Below, one piece after another: positions 52,190-61,199 of a stretch of 64,000 nt of DNA. Under the pieces are notes generated by a model. That model was not told the origin of the DNA and ran no database searches. It worked only from the letters and a program-made list of their open reading frames with translations. The stretch covers positions 48,655-112,654 of the IMG/VR virus record IMGVR_UViG_3300030117_007745. One strand, given 5' to 3'. The translations under genes were made by a program, and so were the position numbers. The DNA comes from a virus. Numbering within the stretch: position 1 is the stretch's first letter; each line of letters starts with the position of its first letter.

Positions 52190-54364
52190 TTATTCACAAG
52201 CATTATCATCAATAATTTGCATTAAGTTTTCATATAATTGAGCAGGATTACTCACAAGCTCAAACCATTGTCCACCATATATGGTTAGCGGCTCAAATCC
52301 AGCTGGTGCACCCATGAAGTTAGCAGGCCCTTTGTGTGCCTGCAATGTAAAAGTATACACATTTAAATCAACACAGCTTGAGATAAGTTGTTGCAAGTCT
52401 AATTGAGATATACCTTCGTGATATAGAGAGGATAAAACGTTTAATTGTTCAAGCATTGAAAGATAGCTTTGTCCAGCCTCATCTGTAAAGACAATTACAA
52501 CATGTTGAGCATCCTCTCTCCAGTTAATTTCAAAATTTTGAGGAGCAGGATCAGAATAAACATTATATATTGTCCCAAAGTTTTCTAAAAAGCTAAGGTC
52601 TGATATGGGCCATGGCAAAGCAGAAGGAGGTGCAAGATTCCATAAAGAGAGATAAATTATGTCATATATCGGCTCAAGACTAACATTCCAATCAATAGTG
52701 ATGCCGGATAAAGAGCTTATGAAATCGCTAAATGGAGATAAATTAGATAATATTTTTACTACTTGATTATACCCCCAGCCCTGTTCCTTTGGTTCAACAA
52801 ATGGTCCCATTATCAAGCCCCACTGTATCACCTCTTCATCTTTGTAAAATGTAGCGAACTGATTCATGGCCACAAGAACAGCATCAATTTCATCTTGCAT
52901 GGAGGCTGAAGCGTCAATAATAAAAAGAATATCTGTGTCTTTTAGTTCTTTTCCATCATCTACAATACCATCACAATTATCGTCTTCTCCATTACATTCA
53001 TCTGTTTCATTGGGAATAATCTCTCCCATACAATAGTCATTTATAAAAGTATTCCCATCTTCATAGTAATTTCCCCAAGATCCTTTTTCGCATGTCATTT
53101 GGCCGGGCACACAAACGCCAACATACAAGGTTTCAGGATCTCCCGTATAACAACCTTTGAAAAGATCTTCATCTATGGACTGGTTACAGTTGTCATCATG
53201 ATTATTGCAAATTTCATCTACAATAAGACCTTTGAATTTATCGCAATTTTCTGGAACTGGATTTTGATAGGAGCACATAGCAAAGCATTCTGTCATAAAA
53301 ATTTGTTCACAGTCCTCATCAAAACACTCACAAGTTTTATATCCCTGACCGCAAATCAGGGGGGATTCATAACAGGGGAATAGTGCACCTACCATTTGCT
53401 CTGTGCAGAGACACTCCAAGTCCTCATCTACACTTCCATCGCAATCATCATCTAGTCCATTACAGATCTCCATAAATGGAACCTGCGCTGTGCATCCAAT
53501 CCAAGACCCCGCAGCGCAAAATTCAACTCCAGTTTCACAATCTGTTTCACAAAGCTGTTCTAGCTCTTCGTCCGTTTTTCCATCACAATCATTATCAAAG
53601 CCATCGCAGACTTCCTCCGGCACATCCCCGCAGGTTCCACAAGCATTAGTCTGGCCTTCATCAATTAAGCCATCGCAATCATTATCTTTGTAATCGCAAA
53701 TTTCTTCTTGAGGCTCCTCCCCAAAACAAATTTCTTCCCCATCGACACATACTAATTCACCAGCACCACACTCATTTTCGCACTCTTGTATTGGTAAATT
53801 ATCTATTTCTCCGTCGCAATCATCATCTTTCCCATTGCACACTTCTGGCTCACATATTATGCAATCTGTATACTTCCATACACCTTTGTCACACCACTTT
53901 TCTTGAGACCCGTATGCATTACCCCCTGTTTCAACAGGAACTGAACACATAACCACCTCTGCTTCTGTTATAGAAGGGTCACATTCGAATTTTTGTTCGC
54001 AAGGGCCTTTATAAACAACCTCTTCAGGATTTTTACAAGTATCTGTTATTAATTGAAATTCCCATATTTCATTCAAAAATAAGGAAGGAGGGCAGAAAAA
54101 ATACTCTATTTTGTAGCAATCTTGTTGATATTGTTTTTCTAATTGAAAAAGAGTATTAATATTGTCCTTTTCTAATTCACGAGGAGAATATTCTTGATTG
54201 GTTACAATATCATTATCTAAATCATATTTTGGCTCTTCTTCAATTTCTAAATGACCGGGCCAAGGATATGGATTTTCATATATATCCGAGCATCCCATGA
54301 AATTTACCATTACAATAATGGCCATAATGATGAAGAATATTGCTGTTATGAAATGTTTAACCAT
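52190..54364 (-). CDS. Lipoprotein with six MopE-type Cys/Asp motifs and a VWA domain
   Basis: 724 residues. Signal IIMAIIVMVNFMGC with probable lipid Cys25. Cys-rich middle with six C-N-G-x-D-D-D-C-D-G-x-x-D-E motifs (first at about residue 176: CNGKDDDCDGEID; others CDYKDNDCDG, CDGFDNDCDG, CNGLDDDCDG, CNNHDDNCNQ, CNGEDDNCDG), each a putative Ca or Cu site. A VWA domain starts near residue 475 with the MIDAS IDASASM. Such proteins are abundant in Myxococcota/Bradymonadia. Likely a surface metal-binding adhesin. No ribosome site. Confidence 0.75.
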   Translation of the reverse strand: MVKHFITAIFFIIMAIIVMVNFMGCSDIYENPYPWPGHLEIEEEPKYDLDNDIVTNQEYSPRELEKDNINTLFQLEKQYQQDCYKIEYFFCPPSLFLNEIWEFQLITDTCKNPEEVVYKGPCEQKFECDPSITEAEVVMCSVPVETGGNAYGSQEKWCDKGVWKYTDCIICEPEVCNGKDDDCDGEIDNLPIQECENECGAGELVCVDGEEICFGEEPQEEICDYKDNDCDGLIDEGQTNACGTCGDVPEEVCDGFDNDCDGKTDEELEQLCETDCETGVEFCAAGSWIGCTAQVPFMEICNGLDDDCDGSVDEDLECLCTEQMVGALFPCYESPLICGQGYKTCECFDEDCEQIFMTECFAMCSYQNPVPENCDKFKGLIVDEICNNHDDNCNQSIDEDLFKGCYTGDPETLYVGVCVPGQMTCEKGSWGNYYEDGNTFINDYCMGEIIPNETDECNGEDDNCDGIVDDGKELKDTDILFIIDASASMQDEIDAVLVAMNQFATFYKDEEVIQWGLIMGPFVEPKEQGWGYNQVVKILSNLSPFSDFISSLSGITIDWNVSLEPIYDIIYLSLWNLAPPSALPWPISDLSFLENFGTIYNVYSDPAPQNFEINWREDAQHVVIVFTDEAGQSYLSMLEQLNVLSSLYHEGISQLDLQQLISSCVDLNVYTFTLQAHKGPANFMGAPAGFEPLTIYGGQWFELVSNPAQLYENLMQIIDDNACE

Positions 54365-54390
54365 AATATAAATATATGGAAAAATTTTAT

Positions 54391-54759
54391 TTAGGAAAGT
54401 TTTTCTGGGCGGCTTTGAATATCTTGAATATCAATGCCTTGAATATCTCGAATACCGGGTACCAATGTTTTCTTTAGATAAGTTATTGGATTGGAGTTTT
54501 TACCGACTAGCTCAAACTTTATTTCATACATAACAAAGTTAAATGTATCGGTTTTTCTGGCATAATCTGAAAGGTGTATTACAGTTGTAACCCCAGCTAT
54601 GCCTCTTATTTCATTTAAAATTTGTGTCGTTTCACCAGCTCTTGAATTGTTGGTTCTTAATTTTACAGAAGTTTTATAAATACTTTGTACGTTATCTTGT
54701 TCGGATAAAACAAGTTGATTTTCAACCATTTCTACGAGTTTGTCTAAGCCAATGTTCAT
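54391..54759 (-). CDS. Uncharacterised phage protein
   Basis: 122 residues. Starts with an amphipathic helix (LDKLVEMVENQLVLSEQD), then an alpha/beta core (NEIRGIAGVTTVIHLSDYARKT, FVMYEIKFELVG). The opening resembles other cargo-type leaders (ends L-S-E). RBS AGGAAG. No family known. Confidence 0.4.
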   Translation of the reverse strand: MNIGLDKLVEMVENQLVLSEQDNVQSIYKTSVKLRTNNSRAGETTQILNEIRGIAGVTTVIHLSDYARKTDTFNFVMYEIKFELVGKNSNPITYLKKTLVPGIRDIQGIDIQDIQSRPEKLS

Positions 54760-55560
54760 TTACCACTTCCTGCAAGACCAATACCTTGCCTTTGTTTTGG
54801 GACCCGGATTATCACAGTTGTGCCTAGCCCTGAATGATTTGCGTCTTGCTGGGTTTGATTTTTTGATTCTCATATTTGGGTCACCAAAATTAACTTTCTT
54901 AACATTGCCTGTTTTTGGGTCTTTTACAAAAACTTTAAACTTTTTTACGTCACCACGCATTGGCTTGTTAAGTTTCACTTTTCTGCCTCTATATTCTGCC
55001 TCAACAACAACATCGTCCCAAAACTCAAGCACAAAGTCAACAACATTGCCATCATCATAAGTTGCATCACTAGGATGAATATAATTGTATTCAATTTCTT
55101 CTATTTGTTCTTTTTTTTGTAGATTGGAGCCTCTGCGTTTGTAGCCTTTGCATTGCGCTGGGGTAGGTCTACATCTGGGATACTTCGATCTCTTTTCTCC
55201 TTTTTGTCTTCCGCAGGATTTACATTTCTTTTTTCCGGTTTTTTTGTCTTTTCGGCAAGTATTGCAATCAACCCATCCTCCTTTTTTACCGGGGGCTCCT
55301 TGACGCTTAAACCATTTCCTTAAGCTCTCATCCTCCTCTAAGGCCTCCATCTGTTCATTTTCTGTGTTTTCATCCAGATTATCATCCGTTTCTTTGAGAC
55401 CTTTCCAGATCTTTCCAGCCCTGCAACGGACAACAGCGCCGGAAGCATAAGCCGAAGGCCAAGCATCATACTTGCGCTTTGCAATACGAGTGCAACGGTC
55501 ATCCTTCTCCTGTAATGAATCTACTTTTTGCCTAAGCCTTTCAACCAATCCTTTGATCAT
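54760..55560 (-). CDS. Basic Cys-rich phage protein
   Basis: 266 residues, strongly basic. AKRKYDAWPSAYASGAVVRCRAGKIWKG is followed by an acidic linker and SLRKWFKRQGAPGKKGGWVDC, a Cys-rich stretch with CNTC and CKSC (zinc-like), and SKYPRCRPTPAQC. The C-terminal end (ARRKSFRARHNCDNPGPKTKARYWSCRKW) is Cys/Arg-rich. Similar segments occur in marine phages and giant viruses (DUF5872/DUF6321-like, from memory). It probably binds nucleic acid or the capsid interior. Confidence 0.55.
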   Translation of the reverse strand: MIKGLVERLRQKVDSLQEKDDRCTRIAKRKYDAWPSAYASGAVVRCRAGKIWKGLKETDDNLDENTENEQMEALEEDESLRKWFKRQGAPGKKGGWVDCNTCRKDKKTGKKKCKSCGRQKGEKRSKYPRCRPTPAQCKGYKRRGSNLQKKEQIEEIEYNYIHPSDATYDDGNVVDFVLEFWDDVVVEAEYRGRKVKLNKPMRGDVKKFKVFVKDPKTGNVKKVNFGDPNMRIKKSNPARRKSFRARHNCDNPGPKTKARYWSCRKW

Positions 55561-56192
55561 TTTTTGTTGTCCTTGTCATCTAGATAAGCTGCTATTGCCA
55601 TTTTTTGTTTCTTTTTATCGCTCTTTCCCTTGAATTGAGGAGCTTTTGATTTACGAAAATCATCAACATAGGCACCTGCACCCATGCTAGGTTTTAGTTT
55701 TTCTTCCATTTCCTGCGATGGGACAAGAAGATAGTCTCTCATTTTATTTAACATTGAGGCAGATACAGCCATCTTGTTCGTCCACCAAGTTGGAAGATGG
55801 CCATCCATTTGCTCTAAAGCTTGAAGCATTTGGCCGGCATCTTCAATAATTGTCTTCATTGCTCGAACAGCAGAGGGAATATCTGTATGACCATCTTCGT
55901 TTAATTCAACTTCTGATTTCATAGCATCCTCTATCGCATCAGATACCATAGACATGATCACCTTTACAGCCTCTTCATGCATATCTTTAGGATCTTTAGA
56001 TACTGGCTCATCTGTATCAGCATACACTTGATCTTGCTTAACTGGGATCATCATCTCTTTATATGCCGCCTGAACAGCAGAATCAATGTTTTCCATTGTT
56101 TCCACATCAATACCTTCGTTTAGTTGCGAAGCTTTATAAGAATTAATTTCTTCTTGGATAATCTGTTGTAATCTTTGCTTTGTAATTTTCAT
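55557..56192 (-). CDS. Internal-head-type protein with MKITKQ leader
   Basis: 211 residues. Leader MKITKQRLQQIIQEEI carries an I-Q-E site. The rest is helical (AVKVIMSMVSDAIEDAMKSEVEL, ALEQMDGHLPTWWTNKMAVSAS) and ends GAGAYVDDFRKSKAPQFKGKSDKKKQK with a Lys-rich tail. ATGA overlap with the gene before it. Function unknown; a packaged protein is likely. Confidence 0.55.
   Translation of the reverse strand: MKITKQRLQQIIQEEINSYKASQLNEGIDVETMENIDSAVQAAYKEMMIPVKQDQVYADTDEPVSKDPKDMHEEAVKVIMSMVSDAIEDAMKSEVELNEDGHTDIPSAVRAMKTIIEDAGQMLQALEQMDGHLPTWWTNKMAVSASMLNKMRDYLLVPSQEMEEKLKPSMGAGAYVDDFRKSKAPQFKGKSDKKKQKMAIAAYLDDKDNKK
56145..56192 (-). repeat. MKITKQ leader module, copy 1
   Basis: First 16 codons; the most diverged of five DNA copies (ATGAAAATTACAAAGCAAAG start). 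Confidence 0.7.
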
Positions 56193-56416
56193 TCTGATTC
56201 GCTTTCCTTTAAAGCTTTATGAAGCGCTTGAATAACTCCACCATCTAAATGAGGATACTTACCCTCTAGAGCATCTTCGGCGGCCTCTTTCAACATTTCA
56301 GCTAACTTTCTTCTAACTTGCCCTTTAAGAAGCTTTCCATAGCCGGGAACCATAATAATATCATCATCGAGTTCCTCTTTAATTATTTCTTTTAATCTTT
56401 GTTTTGTAATTTTCAC
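56189..56416 (-). CDS. Small internal-head-type protein with MKITKQ leader
   Basis: 75 residues. Leader VKITKQRLKEIIKEEL, start codon GTG (RBS AAAGGTC). The rest is a short helical stretch (YGKLLKGQVRRKLAEMLKEAAEDAL). The I-K-E site would release a very short product. Overlaps the following gene by four bases. Confidence 0.5.
   Translation of the reverse strand: MKITKQRLKEIIKEELDDDIIMVPGYGKLLKGQVRRKLAEMLKEAAEDALEGKYPHLDGGVIQALHKALKESESE
56369..56416 (-). repeat. MKITKQ leader module, copy 2
   Basis: First 16 codons, GTG start, otherwise close to copies 3-5. Confidence 0.7.
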
Positions 56417-57331
56417 TTATCTTTGACCTTTTTTTCTTTTTTTAAGTTCTCTGTCTGTTCCTCCAAAGTCTGAAGGACTTGGATTGTCAAAGTTTACTTT
56501 TCCTGTTGATAGAGCTTTGTTGACTGTATCTTGCGACACACCAGAATCTCCAGCTTGAGGCATAACCTTTTCTCTTGAGAATTTACCTTTTGCTCTTTTG
56601 ATAACAGGAAGGTTACCTGCAATGTATTTTGCTGCTAATGTTTTGTCTGGCTTTTCTATTTTACCAGCTTGAGCAAGAAGTTGCAAAACTTCATCGCTTA
56701 CGTTTTTCATTACAAATTGTGCAACCTGTTCTGGGCTAGCTCCCATGAGGTTTTCTCCCTCGAATGGCTTAGTAACAACTTTATCGGCAGTTGCAGCGAT
56801 TGCAAACTGCATAGCCTTTAAGGCTTCTTCTTCATTTTCTAAGCCCGGGCCTTGTATATTATCTACTTTTACCTTTCCAGTCGGATTGACCATCATTATT
56901 TGAGACCACCTGTGGTGACCATCCAAAACATACTTTCCATTATAAACAAGAATTGGCACTGGGCCTGATTTTGAACTCATTACAATCGGAGACCCATTCA
57001 GTCCCAAGGCTGTTTTTGTAGCATCATACTTATTTTGAACTTGATCTGCTAGGCTATTTCCAAATCCAATTTCAGCTTGTGTAGCGATCAAATCAGATGC
57101 CTGAACCTCTCCTGAAGCCACGGATATCTTTTCGTCTTGAGGGCTTCCATCTGTTTGGCCAGCGGCTGCAACCTTGTCAAAGACAGGATCGTTAGCATAT
57201 TTTTTAAGAATAGCTACGTAAGTTTCTATGGGAGTTGATTCGTCTGCCAATGCGCGGAATACACCTTTATCAGCCTTTTCGTTTAAAACATCTGCGCTAA
57301 ATTTTCTCCAAGATTCCATCAATTCTTTCAT
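56417..57331 (-). CDS. ParB/Srx-like nuclease domain protein with cargo leader
   Basis: 304 residues from the ATG at 57331 (MKELMESWRKFSADVLNEKADK), chosen for AAAGGA upstream; a start at 57385 would overlap the previous gene. The leader resembles T4 internal proteins and contains L-N-E. Residues about 115-160 (PVPILVYNGKYVLDGHHRWSQIMMVNPTGKV) match ParB/sulfiredoxin-like DGHHR. C-terminus is Lys-rich. May be delivered into the host. Confidence 0.6.
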   Translation of the reverse strand: MKELMESWRKFSADVLNEKADKGVFRALADESTPIETYVAILKKYANDPVFDKVAAAGQTDGSPQDEKISVASGEVQASDLIATQAEIGFGNSLADQVQNKYDATKTALGLNGSPIVMSSKSGPVPILVYNGKYVLDGHHRWSQIMMVNPTGKVKVDNIQGPGLENEEEALKAMQFAIAATADKVVTKPFEGENLMGASPEQVAQFVMKNVSDEVLQLLAQAGKIEKPDKTLAAKYIAGNLPVIKRAKGKFSREKVMPQAGDSGVSQDTVNKALSTGKVNFDNPSPSDFGGTDRELKKRKKGQR

Positions 57332-57332
57332 T

Positions 57333-57575
57333 TTATTTTTTTTCCTTTCTTTTTGGATCATCGTCTCTTTTTGGAGTGTGACCATGTTCTTTTACGACAA
57401 TCTGCTCAATATCAGATTCGGTTAAGTTGCGAATAACAGTATCGCCAAATTTCATATCATAAACGCCAATCTCGCCGCTTTCGTTAAGAGAATGCCAAAG
57501 AACAGTTCCAATAGCATCTTCTTCGTTGATGCCATATCTTTCTTGTAAAGCTGAACTCAGCTTTCCTTCCTTCAT
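57333..57575 (-). CDS. Small uncharacterised protein
   Basis: 80 residues. KLSSALQERYGINEEDAIGTVLWHSLNESGEIGVYDMKFGDTVIRNLTESDIEQIVVKEHGH with a charged end. No family recognised. Two bases separate its end from the start of the following gene; it begins directly after the previous stop. Possibly a partner of the ParB-like protein. Confidence 0.45.
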   Translation of the reverse strand: MKEGKLSSALQERYGINEEDAIGTVLWHSLNESGEIGVYDMKFGDTVIRNLTESDIEQIVVKEHGHTPKRDDDPKRKEKK

Positions 57576-58268
57576 TCACTTGTGCTTGAGAGTGTCAAGT
57601 TCTTTTTCAAGTTTTTTCTTTCTAGCCTTTTCTGTTTTTGTAAGCTCTTCTGCTATTAAAGACTTAAGATCTCTTCTTGTGATTTTACCTTCTTCCATAC
57701 GAGTCATATAGTTGTAGTTATCGCCTTCACCAGACTGCCATTTATCAAAACCAGACTTCCTAGATGAGCCACGCTCTCCGCTATTCGCATGATCCCTAGC
57801 TTGTTGAGCCCTTCTACTTCTTCGGGCCCGTCTTTCATAGTCTGCTTCTCTTTCTGCTCGCTCCCTTGCTTCTCTCTCAGCCTTTTCAGCAGCTTCTTTG
57901 GCTTCTCTAGCTCCCATTTGTTCCGCATAATCAGCTACATTTTCTAGTTCACTTCTGTACATCCTTACCGTGCTGTCGGTAGCGCTCTGCTGATCTTTTG
58001 TTAAATCTTCATCAGCCAATGCGTCCATATATTCATTATAGTTCGCTTCCATTGCTTTGATTGCTGCTTCTAGCTCTGCGCCTGTTTTCATGTCAAATTG
58101 TGCTCTATACAACCTAGTATTTTCTTTCTCAAATTTATCTGTAAGAGGTTTCCACTTTTTGCTTCCAAAACCCAGCTTCGCTTTCAGCTTACCAAATAAG
58201 CCCTCGTTCTGCGAGTTTTCCAACTCTTCTTTAATTATTTCTTTCAATCTTTGTTTTGTGATTTTCAT
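57576..58268 (-). CDS. Coiled-coil internal-head-type protein with two leader-like segments
   Basis: 230 residues. Leader MKITKQRLKEIIKEEL, then helical, strongly Glu/Arg/Ala-rich (AKEAAEKAEREARERAERE) coiled coil. A second leader-like segment near residue 197 (GKITRRDLKSLIAEEL) has an I-A-E site. RBS CAGGAG. Likely a packaged or core protein. Confidence 0.55.
   Translation of the reverse strand: MKITKQRLKEIIKEELENSQNEGLFGKLKAKLGFGSKKWKPLTDKFEKENTRLYRAQFDMKTGAELEAAIKAMEANYNEYMDALADEDLTKDQQSATDSTVRMYRSELENVADYAEQMGAREAKEAAEKAEREARERAEREADYERRARRSRRAQQARDHANSGERGSSRKSGFDKWQSGEGDNYNYMTRMEEGKITRRDLKSLIAEELTKTEKARKKKLEKELDTLKHK
58221..58268 (-). repeat. MKITKQ leader module, copy 3
   Basis: First 16 codons, nearly identical DNA to copies 2, 4 and 5. 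Confidence 0.75.
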
Positions 58269-58319
58269 CTTAATGTCTCCTGTAACATTATAATTATTAA
58301 CTCGTTTTAGTTTAAGCCC

Positions 58320-58661
58320 TTAAACTTTAAATTGTTTCCAAGCATATTTTTCTCTGTATTCTAAATAGTGTGGATCTGCCTCAAATGAGTACGCTTCTCT
58401 TTCAAACCTGATTGATCTATAGGCGTCATCATAGTTTTTATATTTTATAAATCCATGAACAAAATCCCATAGATAAAGAAAAAGAAATCCAACGACAAAC
58501 AATTCAGCGTATTGAACAATGTGAATTGACTCGTGATTTATTAATCTAGCATCCCCTTCGCCTCTAATAAAAATAAATGGAAATAGAGTTATACCTCCCA
58601 CCTCCATAAACCAACTTAACATTTTTGGTATTCTACTGTTTTTTACAATAATTGGTTTCAT
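58320..58661 (-). CDS. Small membrane protein with HExxH-like motif
   Basis: 113 residues. NHESIHIVQYAEL (His43, Glu44, His47) followed by a hydrophobic helix (VVGFLFLYLWDFV), and an N-terminal hydrophobic segment. A small membrane zinc-peptidase-like protein is possible. RBS GAGG. Sits between two non-leader genes in the cargo block. Confidence 0.5.
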   Translation of the reverse strand: MKPIIVKNSRIPKMLSWFMEVGGITLFPFIFIRGEGDARLINHESIHIVQYAELFVVGFLFLYLWDFVHGFIKYKNYDDAYRSIRFEREAYSFEADPHYLEYREKYAWKQFKV

Positions 58662-59219
58662 TTAACAAATCCTCTTCCCTTTTAAAAGTTGTTGTAACAT
58701 GTTGCTCTTGCTAAAAAATATAAATGACGTTGCGATCTTATCTTCATCAATTCCTAGTCTTTCGGACCAAGTTTTAGAAGACTTATTTAAGCATAGGGCG
58801 ACGGGCTTAGTGATTAAATCACCTCCTTGGCTGCCTAACAAATGGTTCCAGAGATGGTATTCAAACTCAGTGACTCTGAAACGGTCGGCTATAAGCCCAT
58901 CATTGTTTTTAGAGGCCCACTCAATAGCTATTTTTAACAATAGGGGGCCCCACTCATTATCTGATTCTATAATTTTTGCTATGTAAGCACCCTCACATTC
59001 GCCTTCAAATTCACTTGGCTTTGATATTGTTACATATCCCCAAGGCTTATCTTCGCCTTTTTCTGTGGCAGTGCAAATAGCATCATTAACATAGCGAAAA
59101 GTTCTTCTTCCACCAGCACCCCTCTCTATGCGAACAGCGATATTGGAGGGTAAATCATCAAAAGATTTTACGTTTTTTAATACAATATTCTTGTATACTT
59201 TTTTCTTTTTTCTTGGCAA
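58662..59219 (-). CDS. Uncharacterised protein, GNAT-like middle
   Basis: 185 residues. WGYVTISKPSEFEGECEGAYIAKIIESDNEWGPLLLKIAIEWASKN resembles the acyltransferase-type loop of phage proteins; GLIADRFRVTEFEYHLWNHLL follows. Starts at TTG with AAGGA nine bases upstream. Function unknown, possible acetyltransferase-like fold. Confidence 0.45.
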   Translation of the reverse strand: MPRKKKKVYKNIVLKNVKSFDDLPSNIAVRIERGAGGRRTFRYVNDAICTATEKGEDKPWGYVTISKPSEFEGECEGAYIAKIIESDNEWGPLLLKIAIEWASKNNDGLIADRFRVTEFEYHLWNHLLGSQGGDLITKPVALCLNKSSKTWSERLGIDEDKIATSFIFFSKSNMLQQLLKGKRIC

Positions 59220-59223
59220 GCAT

Positions 59224-60033
59224 TTATTTCCTTAAAAACTCTTTCCAAGTCTTTACAGTCTCAGACAGTTTTATCCTGATTAAGCCATCAGATTGTCTAG
59301 ACATTAACTTGTCATAGGCCATATGCTTAAGGTTACTCAGTTTTTCCAAGTATCCGTTTCTTCTTAGGACTTTAAAAGCGATATTCTCTCCCGAAAACTC
59401 TCCTGCTCTGTCTAGTCCTGTCTTTCTAAACTTGCGTATTTTTTCTTTTAACTTATCAATATATTGGAGGGAATCTGTATATTTTTTATCTTTGTATATT
59501 TTGACTGCTCTATCGATTTGGTCCATGATTCCTTCTGCTTTTTTCGTAATATCATTCCAGTCAAAAGAAGGCTCAACCCTATTTGGTTCTGTAAGCCACT
59601 CATCATTCATCACAGAGTATACTCCGGTTGATGTGTGGGGTTCGTTATCATCTTGCACATAAACTTCAACTTCAAATCCATCAATACGAATGTCATGTAT
59701 TCTGTTCCAAAGAGATTTTTTAGCATTAAAATAGTCTTTAGCTAGATCTGGATCTGCTTCTACTTCTGTATAATCAACGATTAGATGAAGATCAACATCA
59801 GAATATGGAGACCAGTTATAATTTGCGAGAGACCCAGTAAAGGTAATATCTTTTAACTCTGCGTCAATTTCGAGACTGTCATAGAAATCTTTAGCAATCT
59901 CAATAAGACGCTTGCGAATAGACGGTCTCAACTTCTTGCCCAAAGGCCAAAAGTTAGGCTCAAGGGTTTCCTGCGTGTTGAAGGTTCCCCTGAGTTCATC
60001 ATCTATTTCGCTCATTATTTGTTTAATGTTCAT
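59224..60033 (-). CDS. Pol-beta-type nucleotidyltransferase
   Basis: 269 residues. ITFTGSLANYNWSPYSDVDLHLIVDYTE carries the G-S then D-x-D active-site motif of the nucleotidyltransferase superfamily. Second half is helical and ends VKTWKEFLRK, similar to the leader-type W-x-x-F motif but at the C-terminus. Could transfer a nucleotide to RNA, protein or small molecules; MNT-HEPN-like toxins and phage RNA-repair enzymes are options. Confidence 0.7.
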   Translation of the reverse strand: MNIKQIMSEIDDELRGTFNTQETLEPNFWPLGKKLRPSIRKRLIEIAKDFYDSLEIDAELKDITFTGSLANYNWSPYSDVDLHLIVDYTEVEADPDLAKDYFNAKKSLWNRIHDIRIDGFEVEVYVQDDNEPHTSTGVYSVMNDEWLTEPNRVEPSFDWNDITKKAEGIMDQIDRAVKIYKDKKYTDSLQYIDKLKEKIRKFRKTGLDRAGEFSGENIAFKVLRRNGYLEKLSNLKHMAYDKLMSRQSDGLIRIKLSETVKTWKEFLRK

Positions 60034-60460
60034 TTATTTTTTTACCCTTAGCATATACACGTTGACCATCTGGCCTATCAATATAGGCACCAGCGTGTGC
60101 TGGTTTTTTATCTTTTAGCGTCAAAGGCTCGTCTGGCGCTAAGGACTGTATAGCTTTTTCAATGGCTTTTGATGCCATTCCTACGAGCATATCTGGAATT
60201 TTAGGAGCACCGCCAATTGGCATAAGCTTGTTTTTCATTGGATCGGAAAAGTGTTTTAGATAAAAATAGAGACCTTGATTGCCTAAAGTAACTTTATAAA
60301 CTTTATATGATCTAGGAATCGGTCCTAAATCTAGCAAATCTGGATCCCCCGACATTGCCAATTCAACGTTGGCAATATCACCGAAATCAAATTTTTCATT
60401 GACTGTATTGTCCACTTCCTCTTTAATAATTTGTTTTAATCTTTGTTTTGTAATTTTCAT
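60023..60460 (-). CDS. Internal-head-type protein with MKITKQ leader
   Basis: 145 residues. Leader MKITKQRLKQIIKEEV, then a beta-rich middle (DLGPIPRSYKVYKVTLGNQGLYFYLKHF) and an unusual C-terminus KPAHAGAYIDRPDGQRVYAKGKK. No family known. It overlaps the membrane-protein gene by 38 bases. Confidence 0.5.
   Translation of the reverse strand: MKITKQRLKQIIKEEVDNTVNEKFDFGDIANVELAMSGDPDLLDLGPIPRSYKVYKVTLGNQGLYFYLKHFSDPMKNKLMPIGGAPKIPDMLVGMASKAIEKAIQSLAPDEPLTLKDKKPAHAGAYIDRPDGQRVYAKGKKINEH
60413..60460 (-). repeat. MKITKQ leader module, copy 4
   Basis: First 16 codons; shares the first 30 bases with copy 5. Confidence 0.75.
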
Positions 60461-61193
60461 TTTTTACTCCTGCGATAATTTTCCATCTATCGTATTGTTT
60501 TGACTCGGCAACCATGGCTAATTCTTCTTCTGGTTCTGCGCTCCCTTGGGCTTGTTCCTTCGCTTCTTCATTCAACCTTTTTAGCACTTCGTCCATAGCT
60601 TGATCAAGATCACGAGTTAGTCTTATGATATCAAGTTCGTTATTCTCTTCTGACTTGATCATTTCTTTCATTTCATCACCAATTGCTCGAACTTTTTCAT
60701 CGACAGAGATGCTGTGCAGAACTAGTCCTATAAAAGTATCTATCTCGTCTTCAGTCATTTCTGTCTTTTCTGCTAACTTAATCTGGAGGGTGTTGACGAA
60801 TTCTTGTACTTGTTCTCCGGGTGTCATATCTATTTTTGCAATTTCCTTATATTTTTCTGGAAAGGCTTTTTTCATAAACTTATCAAATATTTTTCCTAAT
60901 AATTTTCCTCTTTGCCTATACAGATAGATTGCTAAACCAGCCCCAACAAAAGGTGTCCAGAGCGGATAAGTGATTATTGCTGCGATTGAAATTGCGGTGG
61001 TGAAGGCACCGATTCCGAGGACAATGTGTTTTAGGTCTTTTCTTTCGTCGTCGCTAATTCCTTCTACGGAAAAGCGAACTTTTCCTTTTTCACTTGCGTC
61101 AGCGGTAGCTTGCAATTCATCTAAATTCTGCTTTTTCTCTGCTGCTATCTTCTCTGATGTTTCTAGGAACACCTGTAAATTGCTTTTTTTCAT
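60423..61193 (-). CDS. Membrane protein with cargo-type N-terminus
   Basis: 256 residues. Start MKKSNLQVFLETSEKI includes an F-L-E like site. A hydrophobic pair at about residues 57-90 (IVLGIGAFTTAISIAAIITYPLW, FVGAGLAIYLY) spans the membrane; the rest is helical and acidic (EKTEMTEDEIDTFIGLVL). May anchor packaged proteins or act after injection. Overlaps the next gene by 38 bases. Confidence 0.5.
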   Translation of the reverse strand: MKKSNLQVFLETSEKIAAEKKQNLDELQATADASEKGKVRFSVEGISDDERKDLKHIVLGIGAFTTAISIAAIITYPLWTPFVGAGLAIYLYRQRGKLLGKIFDKFMKKAFPEKYKEIAKIDMTPGEQVQEFVNTLQIKLAEKTEMTEDEIDTFIGLVLHSISVDEKVRAIGDEMKEMIKSEENNELDIIRLTRDLDQAMDEVLKRLNEEAKEQAQGSAEPEEELAMVAESKQYDRWKIIAGVKNENYKTKIKTNY

Positions 61194-61199
61194 TTTATT

